Assembly (NCBI GenBank): GCA_946800325.1
Contig: OX326958.1
Coordinates: 64,274,366 to 64,338,365 of the forward strand
Direction of reading: 5' to 3'
DNA: 64,000 bases
Source: Luzula sylvatica
Taxonomy: Eukaryota > Streptophyta > Magnoliopsida > Poales > Juncaceae
Shown here: piece after piece, positions 1 through 13,465 of the stretch
Numbering within the stretch: position 1 is the stretch's first letter
Layout of the letters: each line of letters opens with the position of its first letter
The notes under the pieces: generated by a model
Database searches by the model: none
What the model was told of the DNA's origin: nothing
Seen by the model: only the letters and a program-made list of their open reading frames with translations
Program-made: the position numbers and the translations under genes

Positions 1-1604
1 GTTTCGCCACCTTCTACATCCTCGGTTAAATACATAAGCATCGTTGCTATGCGTTGTCCTCCTCTTTTTAAATTAAACTATAAACTCAAAATTTGAACTT
101 CGAATTTTAAAGGAATTTTTAAAAATTTGAAATGTGAACAAAAGTTACGAATAAAGAAATTGACCTCATCTGCAAAATAATCATGATGTGGCCTATAATA
201 CTGGTTTTGTTCGTATCTGCAACCTTTCAAGTATTAGATAAAAATGCAGAGGTCAAAAATTAACAAAACTAATTTCCAATTATCATAATTATCATATTAA
301 AATTTATGTATCACCTTAATACTTGAATAAGCTCTCCATTTTCTTGGGGTATCTGAGAAAACACTGAAATTCTCTTTTCTATTGCCTAAATAAAACAAAG
401 AATATGAATTTATAAAAACATTTATTTTCAAAAAGAAATATTTTGGAATTAAAATAAAATAAAATAAAATAAAATACCTGTACAATGGGAAATTTCTTCT
501 CTTTAGTATCCAAAAACATACCAGAGCTTGTCCTCACATCACTTTTTACACCCTAAACAATACTACACAAAATATAATGAGAGAGAGAGAGAATAAAATT
601 GTATTATAAGAATATAAGAATGTTTTACAAAAATAAAAATAAAATTCAATAAGAAAATGATTAGCTTGCCTTTCCAGTTTTGATATCTACTACAGTGGAT
701 ATTTTGAGACGCGGTTTAGCTATTGCTTTTAAGAAATCACATTCCTTCAAAAAGTATATTAAAATGAAAAGGGTAAAAATAGTAAATAAGTCGACAGCTA
801 AATTCGGTACCTCTGAACTCAAGAAATTCCGCAGAAGAATTATTCGAGGAGACCAACTAAGAATTTCAGGCTTAACCTAATAAAAATAAAATAACAGAAC
901 CAATTTTGACTTATTTTGCAATTCTAAGTTTAGAAATATCTGAATGGAAAAAGAGAGGATCGTACCAATCCGAGTCGCAAAGCGATTGTGTCCATGTCAT
1001 TTTCCCAATTAGATACTCCTAAATAAAGAACCAAAATGAAATAAAGGTCAAATTATGATAGAAATTCAAAACATAGACATAATTATAGAAGCAAATGTAA
1101 AATAGAAAGAAAAAAAGGCGTACCAGAAGCATGTTGCTCCAATCGGTGAATAAATGCTAATTGAACTAACGAACCTGTAAGCATCAAAATCAGGGAATTT
1201 GTTCCAATTTCAATATATTTGTTTAGAAAATGAAAAATCAAACATGACGAAGTAGCCCTGAACACGAACATCTATCAAATAACCAATTCTTAAGTACTCG
1301 ATCCCAAATTCGACATGGGATTCACTGAAATATAGAGAATTATAACTAATTTAAGCAACAGGCAATAACTTTCTCGACAAATTTACTTCAAAATAGTTTT
1401 ACTAAACCAAAACGCCTAATCAAATCAGTAATCACTACCATTCTCGAATTCCCACATATTACATATAACTGCACCAAATCGACAAAATCAACAGATAAAC
1501 CCTACTCCGATTGCACGAAAGAAGAATGAAACAGAGATAGTACCGATGATCATACCGATGGAGATGAAGGTGAGCAACGCAAGGATATACCTCGAAGACG
1601 GCAT
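1..1604 (-). CDS. P4H1: Prolyl 4-hydroxylase, P4H1-like (5' part; 3' end outside window)
   Basis: Nine exons read on the minus strand: 1544-1604, 1124-1174, 966-1018, 811-876, 670-744, 478-552, 315-385, 165-216 and 1-77, where the window cuts the gene. The product starts MPSSRYILALL, with one N-terminal membrane anchor (about residues 5-27), as in type II membrane P4Hs of the ER/Golgi. It then has SWSPRIILL, the stretch KISTVVDIKTGKGVKSDVR, and YYRPHHDYFAD, which holds the HxD pair of the Fe(II) site, followed by FNLKRGGQRIATMLMY. This order matches Arabidopsis AtP4H-1, a 2-oxoglutarate-dependent enzyme that hydroxylates peptidyl proline in cell-wall and secreted proteins. The distal Fe-binding His and the 2-oxoglutarate-binding Lys would lie beyond the window. 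The intron after exon 670-744 has a GC donor, because the reading frame leaves no usable GT. The start is the only Met before the anchor. Family assignment is firm; the orthologue symbol is probable. Confidence 0.9.
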
Positions 1605-2037
1605 GATCGGATTGGGTCGGATATTACAGCGAGCAAAGAATTCAGAAAAGACAGTGCAGAAAATAAGCTTGAAATTCGAGAATAAATCTAGTAACGGAGG
1701 CGGAGCGGATCAATCGGTAGATCCGCTCCGAAAAAGGAAACCGCTTTTCCCCGCTCGTGGTTCTTATTTCTGTGTTTATTTCATGTAACGGGGAGATTTG
1801 TTCGTCGTAAATGATTTGCTACGTTACTTATTTGATAAATGAACGGGATTTAATTACACCGAATCTTGTGCATTGACTAATTGACTTATGTCTCACTCTT
1901 CTGTCCATTCAAATTTATTTTTTGTCCGGTTGTGCTAAACTGGAGACGTCCGTTTGCTTTCTCTGATGTTGCATGAATACTTCAAAAGTGGCCACATCAG
2001 ATTCGTGGAACAAAGTGGGGAAAATAGGTATGGTTCC
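1605..2037. other. Intergenic, upstream of the P4H gene
   Basis: No gene seen. This is the presumed 5' leader and promoter side of the minus-strand P4H gene. It contains a short self-complementary run near 1705-1735 (gatcaatcggtagatc) and no other clear structure. Confidence 0.4.
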
Positions 2038-2046
2038 TATCATTGC

Positions 2047-2198
2047 GAGTAATGATAGGGACACAAATATCAACCACAAATGTGTCACAAATGCATAAGT
2101 TTGTAATATTAATTATGCATATATGAATTATAAATCAAACACAAACTTAGACATTTGTGACACATTTGTGGTTGGTATTTGTGTCCCTATCATTTGTG
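2047..2198. mobile_element. Mutator-like MITE, 152 bp, 9-bp TSD
   Basis: The element is almost entirely palindromic. The left arm begins GAGTAATGATAGGGACACAA and the right arm is its near reverse complement, ending close to ccctatcatttgtg. It is flanked by an exact 9-bp direct repeat, tatcattgc, at 2038-2046 and 2199-2207. A 9-bp duplication is the mark of the Mutator superfamily. It has no coding capacity. It is the same family as 3555-3705. Confidence 0.85.
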
Positions 2199-2334
2199 TA
2201 TCATTGCTGTAAATATACGATGCTCCTAAAAACAAGGAATTTTTTTATGAATGCTTCATTTTTTATGGTCGCAGGAAATTAATTCCTGCAACAATAAAAT
2301 TTGTTTATGTCCCAATCACCATCTCACCATTTCT

Positions 2335-2400
2335 GATTCGGACAGGAATACTTTTGATGGTTGAATTCCTGCAACCATCAAAATTGTCCCTATCCGAATC
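2335..2400. repeat. 66-bp imperfect hairpin
   Basis: The left arm begins gattcggacaggaat and the right arm ends gtccctatccgaatc. The two arms of about 29 bases pair with few mismatches around a short loop (gaattcctg). It may be a tiny MITE or a MITE relic; no target duplication was found. Confidence 0.5.
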
Positions 2401-2539
2401 ACTACCCATTCATTTAACTCTTTTAACCCTCCTCGATTGATGTATCAATAACATAATTTTCTTGTTTGTGGGGCGCCATATATAACCTCTCCAAAATACG
2501 CACGATTATTAGGACTGCATGTTTAGCTATTATGCATGC

Positions 2540-2733
2540 CTCGATTATAACTCGATTCGTTGGACTCCAACTGAAATTAATCAAGTCAAGCTAGATCGAA
2601 AATTTATCTCTCGTCTCGTAATTCGATCGTGCACGACTCGATTATAACTCGATTTGTTGGACTCCAACTGAAATTACTCGAGCCAAGCTAGTTCGAAAAT
2701 TTATCGAGTTGAGATTGAGCTTGACTCGGCTCG
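2540..2733. repeat. Two-copy tandem duplication, 97-bp period
   Basis: The unit beginning ctcgattataactcgatt starts at 2540 and again at 2637, with the shared continuation ttggactccaactgaaatta. Like the stretch at 4480-4640, it is rich in ctcga/gagct words typical of subterminal repeats of plant DNA transposons. The ends aggactgca (about 2515) and tgcagccct (about 4640) are nearly complementary, so 2.5-4.64 kb may be one decayed element. No matching target duplication was found, so that larger boundary is only a suggestion. Confidence 0.5.
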
Positions 2734-3554
2734 TTCGGATTAAACTCGAAACAAATTTAAACTCGATATTTAATCTAAATATTTTCATTCCAATTAATTC
2801 GTAATATATAATATGTCAAGAATCGATAATAATTAATACTTGAAATATATTAAAACAAACACATACATCCCTTTCCTTAATCTTTCACAATCCAAGTCAG
2901 GCATGTAATCCTAGGCCTTCTCATCTCTTTTTTGTTAATCGACCTAGAGGTAACAAATTAAATAGCCAAAGACTCCTCTTATTTATTTTTTGTTAATTAA
3001 AAGAATAAAATTGCAAATACAATAAAATTAAAGTAATGAATAATACTCGCACTACGCGACGAGCATGATAATTATATATTTTTTTATTTTATAATGAATG
3101 ATAGTTTTTATAATGAAAATGATAATATTATACTAAAATAAATTTATTTCATGTTTATTAATTTCTTCATGTAATATTAATCTCATCATGTTATATAACT
3201 AATCTAATTATAATCAAGAATATATTTTACAATTATATTATGTTCCGGTAGAAAATAGCTTCTTTTTTAATCAAATTTTAATACATATATTTAAGCAAAT
3301 AATAATATTCGAAGCATAACACAATTTTACAAAAACAAATACAAATTTGATATCATTGTTGCTCATAATAATTCAAGTAATATAAATATAGAAACATTTA
3401 ACAATACAACCAATATACTCAAGACATATAATCAATTATAAGACACTGATAAAAAAAACATTGATAAACGAAACAATGGAAATTATACACAACATTACAT
3501 TAAACAATGAAAATAATATTAAAATTTAATTTAGAAAAATATAATTAAAAATTA

Positions 3555-3705
3555 GAGTAATGATAGGGCCACATAAACCAACCACAAATGTGTCACAAGT
3601 GCCTAAGTTTGTAATATTAATTATTCACGCATGGACCACAAAGCAAATATAAACTTAAAATTTGTGACACGTTTGTGATTGGTTTATATGGTCCTATCGT
3701 CACTC
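3555..3705. mobile_element. Mutator-like MITE, 151 bp, 9-bp TSD
   Basis: Second copy of the family at 2047-2198. It begins GAGTAATGATAGGGCCACAT and ends atggtcctatcgtcactc, with pairing arms. The exact 9-bp target duplication taaaaatta is at 3546-3554 and 3706-3714. It is non-coding. Confidence 0.88.
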
Positions 3706-3714
3706 TAAAAATTA

Positions 3715-5809
3715 TTTGACATCATATGTTATTATTAAATTTACAACTTAAAAATAACAATAGTATTCGAAACATGTTTATAAGTTTAAGAAGTTATTTA
3801 TATTTTGAAGTTGTGAAAATAAAAACACAACTATAACATACTTAGTAATATAGGATTCTAACTATTATAATTATCATAAAAATAATAACTATTTAAATTT
3901 AATTATTTATATACTTAGATGTGTTATTTTGCATTGTATTTTCTTACATAATTTCTTCATAAATTCAAATAAAAAATATTATGTATGAACCATATTAATA
4001 TAAATGTCAAAATAAAGAGAAAATTCAAGTGAATTGACAAAATTTTCAAACGAAAATTCTTAAAATATTATTAATATAAGTTATAGCAAAAATATTATAA
4101 TGTTTCTTATTAAAAACATTATTTATTAATTGGATGAAAGAGAAATATATCATATGTAAATATTATATATTAACAAAAATATTTATTAAATAACAAAATT
4201 GTATAACTTGTGTGTGTCAAAAGAAAATTTAACAAAATTTTTCATATCTTTTTTGCCATGTGAAAATAAGATTTACTATCAACCATCCGATTTAATCGTA
4301 CGGTCCATATTAATATGTATATATATTATTACTCTCTATATCATGTTTGATATGTTTGGTTAAATATGTGCATATATTATTAAAATATCACGTTACATAA
4401 TTTTTGTTTAAATATTTATTTTGTCGACAACTATTTAATTTCGGTTTAAATTTAAACTATTTTGATAATCAAGTTATTGTCAAGCCTAACCGAGCTAGCT
4501 CAGTTTAAAATGAATCGAATTTGAGCTTGGATTTCCAGCTCGAATCTTAATAATAAACAAGCCGAGTCAGGTCGACTCGGGTTCCAGCCGAGCTTGAGCT
4601 AGGCATAGCTCGCTCGAACTCAACTCGGTTGCAGCCCTATCGGTTACATATTGGACACGAATACGACATCGATGTGACACCAATACGTATCCGACAAATC
4701 ACGTGATGCATCGAATTATTTTAATTAATAAAATTTTAACAAATATGTTTTCGATATGACTGGATGCAGATTGTAAAATAAAAGATATAATATCAAAAAT
4801 CTTAATTAACATATTAAAATAACACATAAATCAACTCATTTCTCCTAACCAAATAAAATTTCTAAAAAATAGAAAATTTTCAAAATGCTATATAGCATTC
4901 GTACCTCTCATTTTTCTGAAAAAGCCTTTATTATTGTTCGAATCAGATATTCAATCATTTTGATATAAATTTTGATTTTGCATCGTCAAATTATATTATG
5001 ATTTTTGTGTTTCACACTCAATCAACTGAGATATGAGCTTAGCTTCATTGACAAAACATTATTATATGTTAAGAGGAAGAGTTAAAATATTGTCAAGTAA
5101 TCATCACGACAAAAATATATCATCCAAAATTTAAACCAATAAGAGTCAAATCACCAATTAAAGACCCTAACCATCATTAGACAAGTGAACTAATAAGAAG
5201 AAAAATACATAATAATTTATCAAAAAATTAGATTTGCCCCTTTACATTCCCCCACAATACTTGATGTGTTGACATGAATTTAATTGACTCAATTTAATGT
5301 TAAATTCAAATTAATACATGATAAACAATAAAATTATGCAAATTAATATATGGTATTAATTAGGTGAAAAAATCGTATTAATTAGATGGTAAACGACATT
5401 TATTATGTGGTAAACCAAATTTTAAAAAAATGATTTGGTTTATTTAATTATTTATTATGTTTGATTTTACGCATGACAAGTCATATTTATTTTAGCAATT
5501 TTTTGTTATTTTATTTTCAATCTTTTGGAAAAACAAAGTATTTTCATTTTTCTAACTTTTGCGAACTTATTATTTTTATTTTTAATGTTATATTTTTGTT
5601 TATTTTTTATGATATTTTTATGCATGTGTATTAGTTTAACACATGTTAAACGGTGTATTAATTCGGACAAATAACTTCATTTCCAAATTTATAGATTTAA
5701 ATTTGATTAATTAATATTATAAATGGTGGTAAACAAACTTGTTTAAAATATTGAATTAATTAATGATGTGTGAAACGTTGGATTTTTTTAACTTCTTTCA
5801 CTATATAGG
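3715..5809. other. AT-rich intergenic DNA
   Basis: No gene seen. It holds AT-rich sequence, a gagctcg/ctcga-rich stretch at 4480-4640 (a possible transposon end), and no open frame with recognisable content. Confidence 0.5.
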
Positions 5810-6052
5810 ATGGAAAAAATTAAATATTTATGGTTTACCGCCATCATTTATGCAGATGCCAACACATCAATCGATTTAGGAGATTTTAAGAGGAACATGC
5901 ATCACCACTCTAATTTATCCTACTCCACCTTCTTGTTTGGCCTCGAGATCAAGGAAGAGCCATACTACATCCACTACATATTGAGTAGGGAAATTATATA
6001 TGCCCCTGAGATTCCCCCCACTATTCAAGATATGGTGAATAGTGAGGTATGA
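5810..6052 (+). CDS. Hypothetical small ORF, 80 aa
   Basis: Not recognised. An open frame of 80 codons preceded by a TATA-like tatatag nine bases upstream of the ATG. The peptide has no signal peptide, membrane span or motif I can name; its composition is ordinary, with HHH near the middle. The frame ends in gtgaggtatg, which resembles a splice donor, so it could be a lone exon or a gene fragment. Nothing upstream or downstream extends it convincingly. It may be non-coding. Confidence 0.2.
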   Translation: MEKIKYLWFTAIIYADANTSIDLGDFKRNMHHHSNLSYSTFLFGLEIKEEPYYIHYILSREIIYAPEIPPTIQDMVNSEV

Positions 6053-7685
6053 TATTAATATTCATTTCCAATTCGTACCTCCCATTTCAATTGACGGTTA
6101 ATTGTGTTTTGGGGTCCGTACATTCACTACAGAATAAGTTGAAGAAATCACCGAAAAATAAAAACGACTAGAAGACCGGAGGCACAACCATGGCCACAAG
6201 GGGTGCACGCCCTAGATCTAAGTGAAAATAGCTGCATCCGCCTCGGGTTTTGAACGCTGTTTTTGTTGTTCTTTCCGTGGAGAGAAACCCTTTCCGTTGA
6301 AAGTAGGGAGGATTGTGGTTTATGGAAAATTTGGCTAGTGTAAATTTTTATTGAGAAACCATTAAAATATCCAAATAACATTTTTTTTTATACAGGCGAT
6401 ATTCTTAATAAACTCACTATTGGTTTTCTTTCAATATATTATTTTGGGGTCTTTGAACATAGATTCTTCTAGTTATGGATTATTTCATGGTATTTTTAAA
6501 AAATAACAATATTATTTGATAAGTGTTTATAAGTTTAAGAAGTTATTTATATAGATAAACTATTTTTTTAGTTTCTATCTTTTTTTTAATTTTAATATTA
6601 AATTTGTTTGAACCAAGAAACAAATACAATCTAAGATTCTTATATTTATAATATTTTTAAAAATAAATAATAATATTTGCATTGTATTTTTTTACTTAAT
6701 ATATTTAAAAATTCAAATTATGAAAAACAATATGTAGGCATTATGCTAATATGAATGCCAAACTAAAGAGAAAATTCAAACAAATATATTTGATGGATTT
6801 TTAAAATTAAAATTTTAAAAATAATATTAATATATGTCGCATGTTATAAAATATTTTATATTAATTTATTAGTATTTTAGATATAAATTTTTCATCTTTC
6901 ATTGTATTTCACATTTGATCATGTAATCTTGAGTGAAATAATAAATAATTAAATAGACTTAGTCTCATTTGAATCTCGCTAATAATAATATCTCACATCA
7001 TTAATGTAGGGTGATGTGCCTTCTAAAAATACATAAAACATGTTATAAAATAAATGACACATACATTGATACAAATAAAATATGATTATAAAAAATCAAT
7101 GATTAATCAATGGTCTATATTTTACCACATATCATAATCTAATGATTGAAATGAATTTGATGATATGACATTAGAAAATTGCACAAATTAGTTAAATTCA
7201 AAGTAAAAATATGGATAAATTAATAAAAATTGGATATGCAATTAAGTTCTCTTCTAATTAACAATCAATAATTAATATTAAAAAAATATTAATTATGTAT
7301 TAATCGTTAGTTGTCATGTTAATTAAAATATTAATTATATATTAATCGTCAATTACCATGTTAATTAAGGTGTTAATTAGAATTTGGAGAAATAGAGGGC
7401 AAAGTAAAATTGCCTATTTTTTTTTAAGAAAGAATAAGAAACAAAATTATATGGGATGCTAGATGCTTGATCTAGCCACATTTAATTATGCTTTGCAAGT
7501 CGGCTACCAAAATGCTAATAGAAAGTCTAATGAAACTTTTACGTGGCTCTTTTCCAATCACTTATATAGTGGACCCACATAAAAATAAGCACTAATCGGC
7601 AAGGACTCAAACGGGAAGAATAATACAGTGAACAAGACTACAAAAGTTGGATGATTTTCATATATAACCTTGCACATGTTACTAT
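6053..7685. other. AT-rich intergenic DNA
   Basis: No gene supported. A GC-richer island at 6150-6310 stands out from the surrounding AT-rich DNA but gives no recognisable protein on either strand. Otherwise featureless. Confidence 0.45.
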
Positions 7686-7694
7686 TTATTTTTT

Positions 7695-9154
7695 GGGGCA
7701 ATTTCTTGTATGTCCCTACAAAAGTTCAAAATATCATATTTGACCCTATAAAATTGTTAATATCAAATTTAACCCTTCAAAACCCAAAAACTAACAAATT
7801 TGTCTACTCAAAATTACAATCTTATCAAATTAATCCATTTAAAACTTTCATATTATCGAATTTGTCCATATCATCAACTTAACATCCATCTAATCACAAT
7901 TAATAATTGATGACTCTAGTTAAGTCACTAATTACGAATTTAAAAGACCAAAATACCCTTCCTAACATAAAAGTACTGTTCTTCCTCTTTCAGGAACCTT
8001 CTCTCTTTTCTTTCTTGATTCCCGCCCTTTCATCTAGTTCGACTCGTCACTAGAGCCTCTGACCCACAACATTATGCCATCCATTCATTGCCAGACATCT
8101 TGTCTTGTCCACTCTTCATCGTCATTGCCTGGTCAGTAGCTTTCATTTCATGAACCAGATGACTCATCCCATTCATGTATTTCACATTCACTACTGAAAT
8201 TAAACAACAAATAGAGTGTCAAACTGTTAAATTATCATTCAAGTATATGGCAAATCATTCTCCGGTAACAAACAACAACAAATTACTGTTAAATGGGGAA
8301 AAAAATCATCAACAGTACAATTAAAAGTACAATAAATTGGAAAAAAAACATGAATATTGAAAAATCACACCACTTACATAGTCTGGAATCAATTTGCCAA
8401 GTGGTTGCAATCGTATGGATTGAATTCGCTGTGGTAACAAACCCTAGGAAAAAGATGAGCAATACTAAAACACTTACAGAGACTAGTAATTCAACATAAT
8501 TTAGTCATAATTCACTTTAATTTGTTCCAATTTAATCCAAATATTGTTCTTAAGACAACCTCAAAAGACCCTAAATTAATCATAATAAACTGATATTTAA
8601 TCATAATCATGTCATAATTGACCATAGTTCATTTTAATTTATATCCAATTGAGAAATAAAAATCAGTCCATCAAATACAACTACAAAATCATACAATCTA
8701 TTTAATCATCAAACAAAACAGATACTGAAAAGAAATGGGATAAATGCTTCTTCTATTTCGAGCCCACTTTCATATCAATTCTGGAGAAATAAGAATTTGT
8801 TCATTCATCCAGCCATGTGCGTCACGAGAATCAGAGATAGTCACGAAATGTCACTAGAGAGAAAATGAATCACTAGAGAGAAAATGGAGGGCGTCGCCAG
8901 AACGGCATCGCCAATGAAGCTTGCGATCATGAAATGCTAGGAGCTAACAGAGTTTACGATCGAGATATGTTAAAGAGGGTTGAGCTGAGGAGATGAAGGG
9001 CAAACATGTAATTTCATAGTATTTCCCTTAAACTTAACGTAAAGGCTATTTGTGATAATGACAGACATTTAGAAGGACATACTTGATATTAATACTTTTA
9101 CAGGGCCAAATATGATATTTTGAGTTTAGAAAGGGCTATACCTGAAATTATCCC
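7695..9154. mobile_element. Non-autonomous Mutator-like element, 1460 bp
   Basis: The left terminus begins ggggcaatttc and the right terminus ends gaaattatccc. The terminal 80 or so bases at each end are diverged inverted repeats built from the words aaaatatcatatttg and aatatcaa. An exact 9-bp duplication, ttatttttt, flanks the element at 7686-7694 and 9155-9163. The interior is GC-richer (7980-8160 and 8780-9000) and holds only short ORFs with no transposase motifs. The interior could be captured host sequence, but I recognise no gene in it. Confidence 0.8.
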
Positions 9155-9163
9155 TTATTTTTT

Positions 9164-10245
9164 TATTGTGAATATTGTATGAAAATTTTGAAGTTTAGAA
9201 ACTATAATACAAATGATGTGTATAAACATTTTGACAATTAAATTATTAATTTAAAATATAAATTATTTATATATGTTATTGTGGTTGATTTCAGAAAATG
9301 TCTAAGAATAAATTATATAATACGTTGTTACGAAAAAATAAAAAATCGATGGTTTATCAAACCATTTACATGGAAACAAATATAAAAAATATTTATATAG
9401 GTAGTGAATTAATATAATATAACATGGTTAATTAAACATACATTATACCAATGCGTTTGATATGCAAATATATAGATAACACTATTTTTGATTTAATATT
9501 ATGATACTTTTATGTTTGAATTATTGAAATAAAATGATAAGTATACACACATATGAATACTCTATGTCGCACAAATTCAAATAACGATTTGTCGATACAA
9601 GAATATTCAAATACCGAATCGTCGATACACATTACAATGTATTCGGCAAATGGTAAATGAATTATTTTTGCATAGTGAACCAAGTGTAAAAAATTTCTGT
9701 CAAATTATTTTGCATAGTGAACCAAGTGTAAGATTTTGTTGTCAAAAAATTCGTAAAATATGCTTGAAAATACGTTTGCAAAATATTATCTTGCACGTAC
9801 AAAAATATGATTGTAGAATTAGCAAACAAAGATATGATCGTAGAATTAGCACAATATCATTCATGTACATTAAATTATATATTGCATACATGAAAATATT
9901 ATCCGTAGACTATTTTAAAAATAATTTAAGAATATTCTCATGCATACACTAAAATATGCATGTTGAACTAGCAAGATTTCTTCTTGCATATAATAAAATA
10001 ATCTTTAGGATACAAAAATAAATAATATAATATGTAAATACTAAAATAGTAATTTTGAATGTTGACCGCTAATTTTAAATGAGAAATTGGATGTTTTTTT
10101 AGTTTTTGGGTAAATATGATATTTTAGATTTATGAACGTAAATATAATATTTTACCGTTAAGAAGAGTAAATATGTAATATTAGGTTTCACAAAGGATAA
10201 ATATGTAAATCTTCTAAAAAGTACATTACTTTATCCGGATCCGAA
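9164..10245. other. Intergenic DNA with MITE relic
   Basis: No gene. A roughly 50-bp direct repeat containing ttgcatagtgaaccaagtg occurs twice at about 9660-9740. At 10095-10215, words such as gggtaaatatgatatttta and aaatatgtaa mark a one-sided relic of the MITE family seen inside introns at 42.3 and 55.4 kb. Confidence 0.45.
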
Positions 10246-10395
10246 CCGTTGACACCCTAGTTATAGCCCCAGGTATTCTCTTTCTTCTCTCACAACTTGT
10301 AGGTGAGAGGGAGAATGAATAATGGTGGTGGATCTCCGCTCGGACAAAACGAAGCCAAGTATCAAAATCAAAGCCTCCAAAATCCTGAATCAGCG

Positions 10396-11347
10396 ATGCT
10401 AAAACCGCCGGAGCACCAAGTCGCGGGGCACTCGGCCGGTGCCGGCCAACTCGGTCCACTAATCGACGGCAAAGGCCTTTTTTACAAGCCTTTTCAACAA
10501 GGCGACGATCGTGGTGTCGCCGAGCTCGAATTCTACGAGTCCTTCTCTGCGCTTACCACAATAACTAAATCGGTTACTTCCTTCTTCCCCTCTTTTCACG
10601 GGACTAAAGACTTGCCCTCCACTGATTTGTCGAATACTCTGTTGCCTCATCTCATTTTGGGCGATCTTTTTGCTGGATATGAGAATCCCTGTGTAATTGA
10701 CGTCAAAATTGGGGCAAGAACTTGGTATCTCGAATCCTCAGAGGACTATATCACCAAATGCTTGAAGAAAGATAGGGAGAGTACCAGTGTACCGCTTGGA
10801 TTCAGGATTTCTGGTCTTCAGGTATTGTCGATTGCACAAATTTTCCCAGTTTTTCTTTCAATTTATAATCTATAATTCGTTCATCTAATTCTAGACTCGA
10901 TCATGCATGTCCAAATACCAGGTCCATAACGAATCAGGTATATGGAAACCAGACCGCAATGAAGTGAGAAAGTACACGGTTTTGGATGCAAGACGAGTCC
11001 TCAGACAATTCGTCTCTTCAAACCCTGATCAGATCAATCCTGACCGTTCGTTGGCATCGTCAGTGTATGGCGGATCAAATGGAGTATTGGCCCAATTGCG
11101 CGAACTCAAATCATGGTTCGAGGATCAGACAATTTTCCATTTTTACTCCTCTTCCATTTTGATTTCATATGAAAAGGGAGGGACATTTCCAAAGGTTAAA
11201 GTAGTCGATTTTGCTCATGTTGTGAAGGGAGAGGGGATTATCGATCATAATTTCTTGGGCGGTTTGTGTTCTTTGATTAAATGTTTGTCCGAGATTTTGA
11301 TCGATCCTGAAGAGTCTGAGAAGATCGAGGCAGTAAAGAATGAATAA
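10396..11347 (+). CDS. IPK2: Inositol polyphosphate multikinase (IPK2 family)
   Basis: Two exons, 10396-10821 and 10922-11347, separated by a 100-bp GT-AG intron, give 283 residues, close to the usual plant length. The family start MLKPPEHQVAGH fixes the initiator at 10396. An in-frame Met at 10303 would add 31 residues (MRGRMNNGGG...) and cannot be excluded. Seen: DDRGVAELEFYESF, the inositol-binding and catalytic motif PCVIDVKIG (PxxxDxKxG), GFRISGLQV at the exon junction, the SSSIL-type motif (FYSSSILISYE) and the metal-binding VVDFAHV, then DHNFLGGLCSLIK. The family phosphorylates inositol trisphosphate and tetrakisphosphate on the way to IP5 and phytate, in nucleus and cytosol. The intron contains in-frame stops, so splicing is required for a full enzyme. 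All family motifs are intact, so it is probably functional. Confidence 0.92.
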
Positions 11348-12033
<686 letters not shown>

Positions 12034-12698
12034 TTATTAATATGAATATGAATATATATTAATTAATTATAGTTAATGACTAATGAAAATTGTAATTTAT
12101 TAATTTGTAGATAAATTATTTAGGATTAATTACTATTATGTTGAATTGAAATAATATATTTTTTCGAATTTAGTTTAATTTGAGAATAATAATAATTAAT
12201 ACATATTAATTTATTAATTTATTAATAAAAATAAATATTAATATAGTTAATGACTAATGAAAATTGTAATTTATGAATTTGTTGATATAAATTATTTAGG
12301 ATTAATTACCATTATGTTTAATTAAAAAGATTTTTTTGTTTTGTTTGGAATTTAGTTGAACTTGAGAATATATATAGGCTTATATAGGCTATGGTGCTTC
12401 TAAGAGCACCAAGAGGGTTGGTGCTCTCAATTTTTAAACCCTTTGATTAACATCAGGATTCGTGTATGATAAAATTAAAGTTCACACCTTAACAGCCGTT
12501 TGTTTTTAATTGTTCTCCGTTTGGCATTCATTTTCAACACCGTGAATATCTGTGGCCTTCTTATCTTCTTCCTCAGAACAAGAATTTGTAATCATATCAT
12601 TTATTTTTTTAGTACCATTTGGAATAGCTAATGTCATTCCTTCAAGTTATTTCCGCCCAAATAATCTGTTTCCTCTAGCCTTCATGTCTTTCTCCTAA

Positions 12699-12908
12699 GG
12701 GAAAATATAAGGAGCCCCCCAAACTCAATAAATCATCATTGATGCGTCAATCGAGGATGTTTTATTAGCATTGATTATCTTTTTGATTGAATCAATCCAA
12801 CTAAGCATTGATTTAATGCTTAATCAATTCAATCAACCCATTAAATCAATCTCGATTGACGCATCCATGATATACATGGAGGATGTTGGGGGCACCATAT
12901 ATAACCTC
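12699..12908. mobile_element. Mutator-like MITE, 210 bp, 9-bp TSD
   Basis: It begins gggaaaatataaggagcccc and ends gggggcaccatatataacctc, imperfect inverted termini. Internally it is largely palindromic (attgatgcgtcaatcgagg near the left, cgattgacgcatcc near the right). The exact 9-bp duplication ttctcctaa is at 12690-12698 and 12909-12917. A related 3' end (ggcgccatatataacctct) occurs near 2470. Confidence 0.85.
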
Positions 12909-13254
12909 TTCTCCTAATGGTTGCAGTCAACTTGTAGATATGTTTCTTCCCTTTAGCATCTGCTCACTCGAGAAAAGGACGCCCCTAGTTGGTGACTCGT
13001 GATGAAACAGAAGCTCACTAATGGAAATGAGCTCAAATTTGCCCGCCTCGTGCTATTTTCAATGCATACAAACCATAACTAATCTTGGTATTCATCTTTT
13101 TAATGGGTCCGGGGCTTGCCCAAAGCCCTTTGGGCAGAAAACATGTCCAAATATCACTTGAACCGTTCGATTAAATCATGACGTGATTCTTCTTGATTAA
13201 CTTCTAACTCCCGTTAACACACCTTAACAGCACTCTATCGTCAATTCAGGAATG

Positions 13255-13292
<38 letters not shown>

Positions 13293-13363
13293 ATGTTCAC
13301 ATTTTAGGAAAGAGATCTATGCACATATCTAACTCGAATTGGTAAGAAAATAGAGGGAAATTC

Positions 13364-13465
13364 ATGGCGAAATTGCTTCTTCTCTCTTTCTTCTTGGTTA
13401 TTTTTTTCATCTGTCAAGTGTCAAGTCAAGCGAAATTTTCTTCTGTTACGATGTCATTCAATTAA
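13364..13465 (+). CDS. Short ORF with signal-peptide-like N-terminus
   Basis: A 33-codon frame beginning MAKLLLLSFFLVIFFICQ, followed by VSSQA, reads like a classic secretory signal peptide with a plausible cleavage site after SSQA; it then stops at a TAA after MSFN. It lies about 260 bp inside the left end of the nested Mutator-like element. It may be the captured first exon of a small secreted-protein gene, with downstream exons such as 14038-14403. I could not connect the two by a convincing splice. Confidence 0.3.
   Translation: MAKLLLLSFFLVIFFICQVSSQAKFSSVTMSFN

Noticed and set aside
6148..6381. 77-codon frame on the minus strand in a GC-richer island
   Set aside because: No recognisable domain, no splice context, and Cys/His content without a known pattern.
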